A DNA stretch of 64,000 nucleotides, from assembly GCA_034770075.1 (NCBI GenBank), contig JAVJAP010000103.1:806001-870000 (forward strand), given 5' to 3'. Source of the DNA: Aralia elata (Eukaryota; Streptophyta; Magnoliopsida; Apiales; Araliaceae). The translations under genes and the position numbers were made by a program. A model generated the notes under the pieces. The model had not been told where the DNA came from. It did no database searches and worked only from the letters and a program-made list of their open reading frames with translations. This document shows positions 33,851 to 45,210 of the stretch, piece by piece. How positions within the stretch are numbered: the stretch's first letter is position 1; each line of letters opens with the position of its first letter.

Positions 33851-36800
33851 AAACCCTGTGATGGCATACTTGGCTCTGCGATGATGACTTACTGCTCTAC
33901 GATCCTTCACTTAATCAGTGTAGTGCTCTACGTTTAGTCTGGCCCTTGTTTGTACATATATTATTACAGTACATAAGATCAACCTAACAAGTTTGATCTT
34001 TTTCTATTCTAAGTCCTTGTACATCAAATTCATTTAAGGACTTTACAAAACCTAATGTTACTAACATGCTTTGATCAGATAGATATTCACTCAACTTAGA
34101 TCAACCTAACATATTTGATCTTCTAAGTCCTTGTACATCATATTCATTTAAGGACTTTACAAGGCTTCAACAGTATGAATGTTTTTCTTATCGTTTTGTC
34201 ATCAATCAAATCACATATAATGAATAAAGGTAATCACATGCAGATCTTATAACATTCTTCCCCTATGATAATGAGCTTAACGATCGCATGTTGATTCTCA
34301 ACAGACATTCCTTATGAGCACTCTAGGTAATCAGCCTATTGTACTCTCTATTGTGCACAACATTATATTTTAAATGACTATATGCGTTTGTTTTGACCGC
34401 CTTATAGGTTTGCCAGACTTTTCTACTAAAAATGTTTCAATAATAAGGTTGTTCATCTCAGACTTACATCGGAGTCTGCACCAATTTAATTTGCTTTGGA
34501 TAGCATCAATGAATATATATAATTCAATATAACATCTTAACATTTGTCTAGCTGAAGCAAATGGCATTGACATACTTCTTAAACAGTTCAATAACAGAAC
34601 ATAAAGACTTGCACAATAAAATAACTTGTGTAAGTTAGAAACTTGCATTCAATACAATATTCGAATGAACTTAGAAAACTTGTCTGAAGCGTTCTATATA
34701 AATTTATACTAAAATGCTCTTCAAATGTCCTACATATTTTAATTAATGACAACATTCCAATCAGTCGCATAAAGACTCCATACGTCCCATGTCATCATAT
34801 TTTAGTCAATAGAAATTACATTAATAATTCCCGACCTTATTTCAATTAACTGTTTTTCCTTTTCGTAACTCTATTTTCTGCATTAAGCCCCCTTAACCAT
34901 TCTATTATTATTTTTTCTTCTGGCCTCACATACTTAAAAATATTTCACATGTAAAAATAATTTTATTATAATGTTTTAGTTTTATTAAGTATTTTTAAAA
35001 GGGTCATTTCGGTTCACAACTTAGCAAAATTTGCTATATCGAACTTAATTCCAAAAATCACCAAACTAGGCCAGTATCTTATTCATATGAAAGTATACTT
35101 TCAGTTAAAATTTCATAACTATCGGAGTTATAGAACTCAAGTTATAGCTGTTTTCGTCTTTAAAATCCTAATATTCAATTGGTCATATCTCATTCATCCG
35201 AAGTCAGAATACGTTTATTTTCGAATATGAGCTTCTTTATACCATATAGTTTCATGACCCAAAAGTTCTTGATTTATTTCATTTGTTAAGTGGACGAAAC
35301 TTTCCACGAAAATTTAGGGTAGAATATTTTTCCCGTTTTTCCAGTTTTTCTTACTTTGGTAGAAAAATCACCATAAATAATCTACTATGTATTTTTTTGA
35401 AATTCTTATTGGAGTGTTTAGAGGACTCATATATCTACCTAGAAAAATTAACTACACTCAAAAATTCAAAATAGAATAAGAGTTATGGTTGTTCGATTTT
35501 CAGGTTCTGTTTTAGGCTTAGACAGTCTTTACGAATGATATCTTGGTTTTTCAGTTTTAACATATTTTACAAGAAAATTTGCCATAAATTCGTTTTAATA
35601 GATTTTTACTTTTCCACTTAAGTTATCTTCGTAACTCATAAGAGCACAAACTTATCTTTTCGGAACTTAAAAACGATTTACACACAACAAGTTATGCAAG
35701 TCCGAGAAACAGTAAATACACAAGTTTTTCAATATTCTTGGTTAGGTTCTTTACTTTCATTTTGGTTTCACTTTCATGCATATTACCAATGATTTAAACG
35801 TAAAACCACCATCAACACCATCTTATACCTTCGGATCCTTCATGATCCATAACAACCACAATCAACAAGCAATATATATAAAGCTCAAAGAAAATGGTTT
35901 ATAGGGTTTTACCTTCTTAATTCTTCCTTCTTTTCTTACTTCTTGCTTGAACAAAACTAATTTTCTAGGTTTTCTTCCTTCAAATTTTCACAATTCTCTC
36001 TCTCAATATTGTTATAGTTTCTCCTCTTAACTTTGTGAATTAGTAGCATTTAATGAAGGAGAGGGCTTCTATTTATAGCAATCCCAAGAGTTAAGGTAGA
36101 ATGGTCATTAGGACAACTCTTGCAAGGCATACAAGATGACCACTTATGTTTGGTCTTGGATTGGTCATTCCCCAAACTCTCATAATCCTCCTAACCATCT
36201 CCCTAGGTTAACTTAACCATCAACGTAATTAAGCTAACTAAGGGTTAAAAGCTAGATACAATGAGTGCTTAGGAGACTTATTAGTTAAGAGATAGGATGG
36301 AGGGTTGGTGGGCATTAAGTGTTGCTTGTAAGTGATTAAAACTTCCCATAAATGGAAAGTTTTTGGCCAAGGCTTCTCCCACAAGCCATGGTGGCCGGAT
36401 ACTCCCTCCCTCATATCCCCCTTTTTGGCTTTTGTTTTGCTTCATTTTGCTTACTTGCCCCTTAAATCAACTAACTTATTTACCAAGCCTTTGACTCTAA
36501 CTCCAAGCATCAAGACATCCCCCCTTGGCTCAACCTTTGGCTTAATCCCTTGGCTCAACCCTAACTCAACCCTAGGCTCAACCCTAGCTCGGTTAGACCA
36601 AACTTAGTTGGTTTCTAGTTAGCTTTCTTAACTCATCCGATTAGTCAAAAATGTTGATTTTGCCCTTTCGCACTTTTAATTAGAGATTACGACTTTAACC
36701 CTCGTATAAACGCTATAACGTAATGCAAAAAGTCAAAAAATAAAAAAGTATTTTCTGCGTGACTAATGTTTTTGCGTTTTTTTCTCGAATTTTTTTTATT

Positions 36801-36948
36801 TTCTTATTCAAAACAACAACACTTATGATCAATCACATAACACATAATAATACCCATATAACACATAATAATACCCATAAAACTCATTTTAGTAGATAAT
36901 TATTCATAAACCTAATTACAAGTCTAAGCACGATATTCGATTGTTACA

Positions 36949-36962
36949 TTCTTTACCCCTTA
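36949..36962 (-). promoter_or_regulatory. Tek-A polypurine tract
   Basis: The minus strand reads TAAGGGGTAAAGAA directly before the LTR start TGTAACAATCG. The same arrangement is found in Tek-B at 43789. Confidence 0.75.
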
Positions 36963-37251
36963 TAAGGATTTCGTCCCTGGAATCATAATATAAGGTTAAC
37001 CAAAAAGATGGGAATAATTCTTCTGCATTTATCTTCGAGTTTTCACGTAACTTCTTCGACATTGTGGTTCCTCCTTACTACCTTTACAGAAGGTATTACT
37101 TTATTTCTTAAGACTTGCTCTTTCTTATTAATTATCTGAATCAGAATTATTTATAGGTTAAGTCTTTTTCAACCTGAATAGGTTCATATTCTATTAAGTG
37201 CTTATAATCCTGCTTATAAGGTCGTAACACTGACACGTGGAACACATTATG
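36963..37251 (-). pseudogene. Tek-A integrase end and chromodomain remnant
   Basis: The minus-strand translation gives NKVIPSVKVV, then RRNHNVEEVT, related to the chromodomain of Del/Tekay elements (usual form WRNHSVEEATWE). The first aromatic position is Arg and the later Trp is replaced by a stop. The coding sequence is cut at 37251 by Tek-B. Confidence 0.7.
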
Positions 37252-39453
37252 TGTGACACTCCCAAATCTGGGGTACCTCTAACTCGAATCTGGTGCTCAC
37301 TAAACAAAACATCCACCACATATATCTACCCATTCATTACTTAGCAACATAAATAATTACAATATCTGGTATTCCACAAATATATAACATCCCAGGTTCT
37401 ATCAACTTTTACTAATACATCATTAATAATAACAAAGTTTAGTACAAAAAGTTAAACTTAGGTATCTTCTATTCATTTGTCTTTCCTTTTCTCTTGTCTT
37501 TTTCTAAACTCCCGGCCTTCTTTGACTTAACTGAAACATTTATCATAAGTCAAGAGTGAGCAACAAGTTGCTCAACAAGTATAAAGCATACAATGAATAG
37601 TAATCACGGTCAAGGTTTCATCATCTCAGAGTCTTTAATAATTAAATGATAATTTATGGAAATAAGTGCACGATTCAGAAGTAAACAGTTTCAATAATTT
37701 AAGAGTCTGAATAGTTTCATCACTGAGTGGTCACTATGGACCAATGAACTCCTAGAAGGATTAACAATATATTCACTAAAAAACCTTTGGGTATTTACAA
37801 TCACAAGGACTGCAAATACTGTCAACAAGCACATAAGGTGATCAGCCTCATCGTACCTTACATTATGCATAACGTTTAAACATAGTGCGCAGGGTCGGTT
37901 TCCCGACAAAAAATAATACCCCTTTTATAAGTTGTTCATCTCAAAATTATCATAAGGGTCTGCACTAAGGCAATTGGTTTGGATAGCTTTCAAAAAAATA
38001 TGATTGATTCAACAATTTATTTCATCAACTATTTAGCCGAACCAAATGACATAGACTTACTTCTTAAAATAACTCTTGGACAATTAAAATTTTTAATGTC
38101 AACAATTTAATATCCAAATAAAACCTTTGGAAGTATGTAAATGCGAGCAATTATATTTAAATTCAATACAAAACATCTTTCATTAATTATTGCATTTAAA
38201 ATAATTATACAGAACAATAAAGGTGTACAAGTTAAGGGAACTTGTCTGACTTATGTAACTCTCCTTAGGTTACGCTAATAAATCCTTCCAAACATTTACC
38301 TATAACATCCATAAGGATTTACTTAATTAAGTTAAACGTCACCTATTAATAATTATCGTCGGTATTAAACGTAATCTAATCTAATAAATATTCTTTCGAC
38401 TCAAATTAATCTTAAACGTCCCCTCAGATTACTTTTATAATATTTTCATAAAAATATGTGAATAACATTTATTTAGACTTATACGTCTCATATCATCATG
38501 TATTAGCCGATAGAAATTATATAGATAATTCCCGACTTTACTTTAATTAATTGTTTTATGTCTATGTAACTCTATTTTCTTCATTAAGTATTCTTAACTA
38601 TTTTATTATTATTTTTTCTCTTCTGGCCCCACATACATAAGAATATTCCATACGTAAAAATAATTTTATTATAATTTTTCAGCTTTATTAAGTATTTTTA
38701 AAAGGGCCATTTTGGTTCGAAACTTAGCAAATTTTGCTATATCGAACTTAATTCCCAAAATCACCAAATTTGGTCAGAATCTTACTTGTATGAAAGTATC
38801 CTTTCAGTTAAAATTTCATGACCATCGGAGTTATAGAACTCAAGTTATGGTAATTTTAATGTTTAAGATCCTAATTTTTGATTGGTCATATCTCACTCAT
38901 CCGAAGACGAATTATTTTAATTTTCAAACAGGATCTTCGTTATACCATATAGTTTCATCATCCAAAAAGGCTTAATTTATTTCAATTTTTAAGTAGACGA
39001 AACTGTCCACGAAAGTTTAGGACACAATGTTCCAACAATTTTTCTAATTTTGTCCTACTTTGGTAGAAAAGTCACCATAAATAATCTACAAGGAATTTTT
39101 TAAAAATTCTTGTTGGAGATTAGAGGACTCATATATTTATTTTAGCAAGTTGACCACACTCAAAAATTCAAAATAGAATGAGAGCTATGATCGTTCAAAT
39201 TTCAGGTTCTATTTTTAGGTTTCTACAGTTTTTCCAATCTTCATGTTTACTTTATAAACTTTCATGATTTCTTGGTTTTCATGTATAATAACACAAAATA
39301 ATCACATAGCTCCATCATAACCATCCTTATACCTTAGGATCCACCATGATCCTCATCACAAACATCAACTCCCACAACAACTATGCTTGAACATAATACT
39401 TAGAACATATGTTATTAAATGAACTAGTTTTAGGGTTAGGGTGTTATACCTTC

Positions 39454-42400
39454 TGTAATGTCCGTGAATTTTAAACGTCATTATTAATTAAATATATAAA
39501 TTTAATTTTAATGAGTCAGTTTGTGTGCTTATTTGAACCTTTGTGTGCATTGGTAGCCTACATGACTAGGTGATGAATTGTTTTAAGTTGAGTAAAGGGG
39601 GTCACTAATAGTATAGTTAAATTAGTGAACAAGCCCTAAGGTTTAATATCAATTAAATTGATAAAGTAGTTACTAATTAATCATTCAACTAAATTGAATA
39701 TAGTTAGTATATTGAATTAAGTAAATTAATTAATAAAAGTATTAATTAATGAGAATATTGTCACATTGAATAATAAAATTTAATAGTTCAATTAGTAATC
39801 AATTACTAATTGATTAACTTATTTAATTAAGGAACTAAGATAAATTATTTATTTGATCATGGATGTAGTAATTAATAGTGTGACAAATTAATCAATCAAT
39901 CATTGGGTTAAAATTAAATGACCCAATATTGCATTAAATAGATTTAGTTTTATTAGCCTAATCATTTAAAATTTAATGTGTGGTCCAAAACCTAGCCACT
40001 TGATAAATTAAATGTGTAACATTTGTTTATTAATTAAGGCAAGTATTTGGGACAAATTTTCCTCCTTGCCGTGTAACTAAAGAGAAAGAGGGGCAATTGC
40101 TTTTCAAAATCCTAATTTAATTAAGTAACTAGTTGTCTTGGAAGTTGAATTGTAGACTTGATAGTATAGCTACCTAGGAGGTCAAGTAGCTACCTATGAT
40201 GTCACATAGCTTCCTAAGGTGTCAACTAGCCACCCTAGTGACACAAGTCTTTCACTAGCTTCATGATGGCAAGTATAGGTGTTCTTGCTTTTTATCTAGT
40301 TAATAGGCCAAAGAGTGTTCATTTGTATCTTCATTTTTCTAAAATCTTGAGAGAGTGTTAGAGAGGGTTTGGAGAAAAGAAAGAGCAAATACTTGAGAGA
40401 TTAAAGAGAAGGTGGTGTCCAAACCTTGAAGAAGAAGGAGAAGATCTTGGTTGTTTATGCCATCTCCATTTACAACCTACTTTGGAAAGAAGAGAAGAAT
40501 AGCCATTAAATCTAGGTATGGATCTTCATCTCTTGCGAACCCTAGTTATTTGTGTTGGGGTTTTTAAATGTTTATTTCTTGATGCCCATAAAAGGAATGA
40601 AGTATGTATGGATCTAGGTTTCATTTTGTTAGATCTACATTATTTTAAAAGAATGCTTAACTCATATGATTTAAACCTAAGTACTAAGAAATAATGATTT
40701 AGTATGTTTTATTAGTAATATGTTTAAGTTTAAAAATATTTGTACCAAGCTGGCTGGAAGCCCCCCAAGCCTGAACCGAACTTGGCCGCGCATGGCGCGC
40801 CAGGTGCAAGGTTGGGCGTCTAGCGAACGACGTCGTTTGGGGCCGCGGCTAGGGCATGCGTGCAATGCGCGGGCGTGCGATCAAGCGCGAAAATTACAGC
40901 CATGCCCCTCCGCCCGAATTTCGTTTTATTTACAGATTTACCATCCAGACTTGTTTTAATTAATTTAAATACTTAAATGTTATTATTTAATTTTGTAAAA
41001 TTAGTAAATGTACAAAATTAAGTTTTGGGCATTAAATCTTATATTTTCCAAATATAATATATTAATTAATTATTGTTACTAAACAATGATTAAGGATAAA
41101 TAAAATTCTCAAATTAATTATTTATTATTTGATTAACCTTAAATAATAAATAAACCTGATTAGTTATTATTTATTATTAAATAATAACTAAATATAATTC
41201 TTACTCACTAATTAATTATTTATTATTTGATTAACCTTAAATAATAAATAAACCTAATTAGTTATTATTTATTATTAAATAATAACTAAAGATAATTCTT
41301 ACTCACTAATTAATTATTTATTATTTGATTAAGTTTAAATAATAACTAAACCTAATTAGTTATTACTTATTAATTAAATAATAACTAAAGATAATTCTTA
41401 GCTACTATTAATTATTTATTATTTGATCAACTTTAAATAATAAATAAACCTAATTAGTTATTACTTATTAATTAAATAATAACTAAAGATAATTCTTAGC
41501 TACTATTAATTATTTATTATTTGATTAACTTTAAATAATAAATAAACCTAATTAATTATTATCTAATCTTAAATAATAATTAAAGACAATAAAAAAAATT
41601 AATGATTCGATTATTATTTAATTAATAATTAAATAATAAGTAAATATAATTAGTGATTATTCAAATGTAATTAATTAATTACTATTTAACAAATATTAAA
41701 TAGTAATTAAATGAGGATAGAGTTAATAAAATAAAGAGAGTTTAAATAACATATTAATTAAACAATTATAATAAATTGTTTAAGAGTTAATAAATGCATA
41801 TTACTTAAGAAAAAGTAATGTTAATTAATTAAAACAATTATAACTAATTGTTTAAGGGTTTAATAAGTGTTTATCACTTAAGAAAAACATTGTTAATTAG
41901 TTAAATCATCAACCTAAAGACCAATTAAGTGTCTTATAGGATTAGTGATAGTTTATTAAATTATGTGTGCTATATGATTTGCTTATTTGCTAAATAAATA
42001 GCATAAGTAAGCGTATCAATATACAACTACGCAATACTAATTGATAGGTCAACTTTATCAATGTTAGCTCCTTCAAGGCCAATTAGTTAAAGCTAGAATT
42101 ATTTGTAGCTGAGCAGACATGCAAGTTGTCTATTCCGAAACTTTAATTGTTGCAAGTTTCCTATCCTTACTCATATTTTATTGAGCAAGTTCTTTAATCC
42201 TACTCAAATTATATTCGAGCAGGGTATTATTGTATTGCAAGTTATTTATTTAAGCTTGAACCTTATTTCCAAGCATGCTTTAAGTGGTTTAATTACTTTT
42301 CAATTATTCCACATCTATGATAGTTATTGGTACTCGCACTTAGTGCAATTGAGTTCGTACAGTCTTGGACTTGTACATTATTCAAAGTTCTATAATTCAT

Positions 42401-42763
42401 GAACTGTTTAAGATTGAGTCTGAACCTTCGTTCGGTCAGACCATTGCATGAAATTTTTATAAAAGCTATCCACGTCAATTGATGGTATGGATTCTTAGAC
42501 TGATATGAACACCCCTTTTATTATAGGGGAGTACCCCACGTATCTAATATAACATACAAACAGCAGAGTTGAATGTTATGCATATACATAGCGTACGCGA
42601 GGCTGATCCCCTCAAGTACTTATTCTGTAACCAGTAACCAAAGGGTCAATTAGCTATTGATTCCATTGAAAGTTTATTGTTCAAAGTCTACTTGACTATC
42701 ATTTATTCTAAAAGCAATTACTATACTTGCTTCCGATATCCATATTGTTGAATGGCTATTTTT
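39454..42763 (+). mobile_element. Tek-2: Tekay-type LTR inserted in the Tek-B LTR
   Basis: It starts TGTAATGTCCGTGAATTT and is homologous to Tek-1 from about 40980 to 42752. It then changes to Tek-B LTR sequence without the last 400-odd bp that Tek-1 has, so its 3' terminus is lost. The 5 bp ccttc occur on both sides (39449-39453 and 42764-42768). The right one lies in a pyrimidine-rich run and may be chance. A leader-like zone (40330-40560) and a GC-rich island (40745-40920) match the layout of Tek-4. Confidence 0.72.
41100..41590 (+). repeat. AT-rich tandem array, about 98-bp unit, inside Tek-2
   Basis: Joints (AATTCTTACTCAC or AATTCTTAGCTAC) recur near 41195, 41293, 41392 and 41490, a period of about 98 bp. 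Each unit contains inverted repeats of the TTATTTATTATTTGATTAA / TTAAATAATAAATAA type and TTATTATTTATTATTAAATAATAA. It is the counterpart of the 105-bp array in Tek-1. Confidence 0.82.
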
Positions 42764-43788
42764 CCTTCTTAGTTGATGGCTTGCTTTATCTCCTTGCTAG
42801 CCTCTCCTCCCTTTCTTCCTCTCAAATTCATGGCCCACTTTCTCAAGCTCTCTCTTTTCATGCTTTTTCTCAAGCTCTCTAACTTTCTAAGTTTGCTGAA
42901 AATGAACAAAGTGTAGCAAACATTCTTGGTGTTGCTTATTTATAGACCAAAATGGAAGAATTGCAAGTTGCTCCCTCTTCCTTGGTCTTCATCTATGGTC
43001 AACTCCCTTGTCTAATCATCTTCCCTCATTGGTCCTATAATATTAACACTAATCAACCAAATCAATTAAGCTAAGTAAGGATTTGCTAGACAAATTAGCC
43101 AACATAGCTCCACTTTTTAAGGACAATTTTCAAAGGGCTATTAAGAATGGTTGCCTCCTATATGAGCCTATGTTTGACCCTTGGCCTCCTTCCCACATGA
43201 GGGGGGCGAATTTCCCTCCCCAAATCCCTTTTTGTTCTATTTTTTTTTCTTCCTCATTTTGTGCTAGCTTGTCCCATCATTTCATCCAACACTTTGACCA
43301 TCCTCTTGGACTTTGACTTGAGCTTGGTTTTGGGATATTCTTTGTGCTTTTTGCAAGGATTGTTAGGGTTTATATAGGACTTAGGTTTGGGCTATTTTAA
43401 TTCCTCTCTTGAACTCTCCCAATTGGTTTAGCAATTGGGCTAGCCAACTAGTTAGTTTAATTGTTTTGCCCCATTGATTATTGCACAAAAGGCTTAGCAT
43501 CAAAGATTTGTTAATTAGTAACTTAAACTTTATTTTACTTAACCTTTAATCATCTTGATTAAATAATTCCTCTTGACTTCCCTTTTTGTTCCACCAATTA
43601 CTTAATTCAAGTAACCTTAATTGGCTATTAAACTCTTATTGCTTAATTGACAAATAAATACATATATATCGCTCATATATTTATTTATTCATAACACTTA
43701 CACAAAATAACTTCCAAATAAAATTTATTTCATTAATAATTATTCATAACCCAATTTACAATACTACATGATCTTCTCGGTTATTACA

Positions 43789-43802
43789 TTATTTCCCCTT
43801 AT
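43789..43802 (-). promoter_or_regulatory. Tek-B polypurine tract
   Basis: The minus strand reads TATAAGGGGAAATAA next to the LTR start TGTAATAACCGAG, as in Tek-A. Confidence 0.72.
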
Positions 43803-44378
43803 AAGAATTTCGTCCCCGGAATCATAATTACAAGGTTAATTAAAAAGATAGGGCTAATCCTTCTTCATCTTATCCTTGAGTTCCCACGTATCCTCCTCGA
43901 CACTATGATTCCTCCATACTACCTTTACAGAAGGTATTACTTTATTTCATAAACTTTTCTCCTTCCGGTCAATTATCTTAATTGGGATTTCTCCATACGT
44001 TAGGGCCTTCTCGACTTGTATAGGTTCGTAGGCTATCACGTGCTTATAATCTGGCTTGTATGGTTGTAACACCGAAACATGATACACATTATGTATATGT
44101 TCTAGTTCAGGAGGTAAAACTACCTTGTACGCTACTTTTCTTATGTTCTTCAACACCTTAAAAGGTCCAATGAACCTAGGGCTTAGCTTTCCTTTCTTCC
44201 TAAATCTTATATTTCCCTTCCAGGGAGATACTTTTAGAAATACAAAACTACCTACTTCAAAATCTCCATTCTGTCGATGCAAATCTATATACTTTTTTTG
44301 TCTATCTCGCGCTTCTGCTAATCTGGACCTTATCACTTTGACGATCTCTGCCATCTGCTGAACCAGCTCTGGTCCCAA
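43803..44378 (-). pseudogene. Tek-B integrase C-terminus and chromodomain
   Basis: An open stretch of 143 residues (43947-44378) holds the integrase C-terminal domain. It includes RQKKYIDLHRQNGDFEVGSFVFLKVSPWKG, the GKLSPRFIGPFKVL motif and HNVYHVSVLQPY. After a stop at its end the frame continues to NKVIPSVKVVWRNHSVEEDTWE. That is a chromodomain with its aromatic residues in place, which assigns the element to Tekay/Del. Chromodomains of this kind are thought to steer integration by binding modified histone H3. Confidence 0.85.
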
Positions 44379-44392
44379 AAGTCGACGTTCCC

Positions 44393-45210
44393 CTACCTTA
44401 TCCTAGCATATAGCGTTCTGCACGTCCTTTCATATAAGGCTTCGTAAGGCGGCATGCCTATACTTGCATGATAACTGTTATTGTAAGCAAACTCCATTAG
44501 AGGTAGGTGATCATCCCAATTTCCTTTAAAGTCCATGACACAGGCTCGTAGCATGTCCTCCAATGTTTGGATCGTCCTATTGCTCTGCCCGTTTATTTGC
44601 GGGTGATAAGAAATACTAAACCTCAACTGTGTTCCCATTCGCTCTTACAGACTTCTATAAAAATTTAATGTGAAGCACAAATCTCGGCCTGATATAATTG
44701 ATACCGGGACTCCATGTCTTGAAATAATCTCCTTAATGTATAACTTAGCCAACTAGTCCAAATTAAACCTGACCTTAATCGGCAAGAAATACGTTGACTT
44801 TGTTAGTCGATCTACTGTAACCCATATTGCGTCGTAACCTTTCTAAGTAACTGGAATTCCTACCACAAAATCCATCATAATATGCTCCAATTTCCATTCT
44901 GGGATTTCTAAGGGTTGTAGTAGTCCGCTTAGTCTCTAGTGTTCCACCTTAACCCTTTGACAAGTTAGACACCTACTCACGCATTCTGCGACTTCTCTCT
45001 TCATATTTGACTACCAAAAATATTGTCGTAGATCTTGATACATTTTCGTGCTTCCTGGATGAATTACATATGTCGAATTATGTGCCTCTTGCAAAATTTC
45101 TCCGGTACTGTAGGTATCAATATTCTCAAATCTTAAGATTCTGTCCCTATCTATCTTAAATTTCTCCTCCTCATTCTTAGTTATGCGCTTCCTTATTCGC
45201 TCATATTCCT
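44393..45210 (-). pseudogene. Tek-B integrase core, broken
   Basis: The 81-residue ORF 44393-44638 carries SYHPQINGQSNRTIQTLEDMLRACV, the end of the catalytic core. The Glu of the D,D,E triad is replaced by Asn in GQSNRT, where GQSERT is usual. The sequence up to 45210 continues towards the HHCC zinc region with several stops. Tek-3 cuts it at 45211. Confidence 0.78.

Larger units (their letters stand above)
31110..34303 (-). mobile_element. Sire-1: solo LTR of a Sirevirus-like Copia element
   Basis: A 3194-bp block is flanked by gacat at 31105-31109 and 34304-34308. On the minus strand it starts TGTTGAGAATCAACATG, matching the start TGTTAGGAATCACATG of the Sire-2 LTR. On the plus strand both begin TGTTA. 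They share the AAGTCC-GCAGAC tandem words (31440-31800 against 52830-52980), the CTCTACG minisatellite (33400-33870 against 53790-53990) and the TTAAGGACTTTACAA words near 34150. It is longer than the 1844-bp Sire-2 LTR because of expanded repeat zones. No internal region remains. Confidence 0.88.
30568..36948 (-). repeat. Tek-A 3' LTR (interrupted by Sire-1)
   Basis: The plus-strand start is TGTGACGACCCAAAATCTGAG and the end is ...CGATTGTTACA. Without the insertion it is about 3.2 kb. It aligns with the Tek-B LTR over long stretches (for example 34960-35500 with 38680-39200, and 30580-30900 with 37265-37560). A TATA-like box on the minus strand lies at 36070-36077. Confidence 0.82.
30568..37251 (-). 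mobile_element. Tek-A: Tekay/Del chromovirus, LTR and 3' pol end
   Basis: The minus-strand LTR (30568-36948, carrying a solo LTR insertion) is followed by a polypurine tract and about 0.3 kb of the pol 3' end, including a decayed chromodomain. Tek-B then begins, inserted into this pol end. The internal region 36949-37251 is collinear with 43789-44092 of Tek-B. The rest of the element is not visible here. Confidence 0.8.
37252..43788 (-). repeat. Tek-B 3' LTR (interrupted by Tek-2)
   Basis: The plus-strand start is TGTGACACTCCCAAATCTGG and the end is ...TCTCGGTTATTACA. Without 39454-42763 it is about 3.2 kb, like the Tek-A LTR. A TATA-like box on the minus strand lies at 42937-42944, at the place corresponding to 36070 in Tek-A. 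Confidence 0.82.
37252..45210 (-). mobile_element. Tek-B: Tekay/Del chromovirus, LTR and integrase
   Basis: The LTR (37252-43788, carrying the Tek-2 insertion) is followed by a polypurine tract, chromodomain, integrase C-terminus and part of the integrase core. The element is cut at 45210 by the Tek-3 LTR. It is the same family and orientation as Tek-A and inserted into Tek-A's pol 3' end (left flank ttatg, 37247-37251). Confidence 0.82.

Noticed and set aside
33601..33884. Overlapping ORFs of 88 and 90 residues on opposite strands with a seven-residue repeat
   Set aside because: Both are by-products of a 21-bp tandem repeat inside a solo LTR; there is no start context, domain or conservation argument for a gene.
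40677..40959. ORFs over the GC-rich stretch at 40.7-40.9 kb
   Set aside because: Same reason: an LTR island, both strands open by composition.
39449..42768. Target-site duplication ccttc proving a complete Tek-2 insertion
   Set aside because: The right copy lies in a pyrimidine-rich run and the element lacks its expected 3' terminus, so the match may be chance; reported only as possible.
30568..43788. A single element with LTRs at 30568 and 37252 flanking 6 kb of internal DNA
   Set aside because: Each LTR is followed on its right by its own polypurine tract and pol end (36949 and 43789), so these are two elements in the same orientation.
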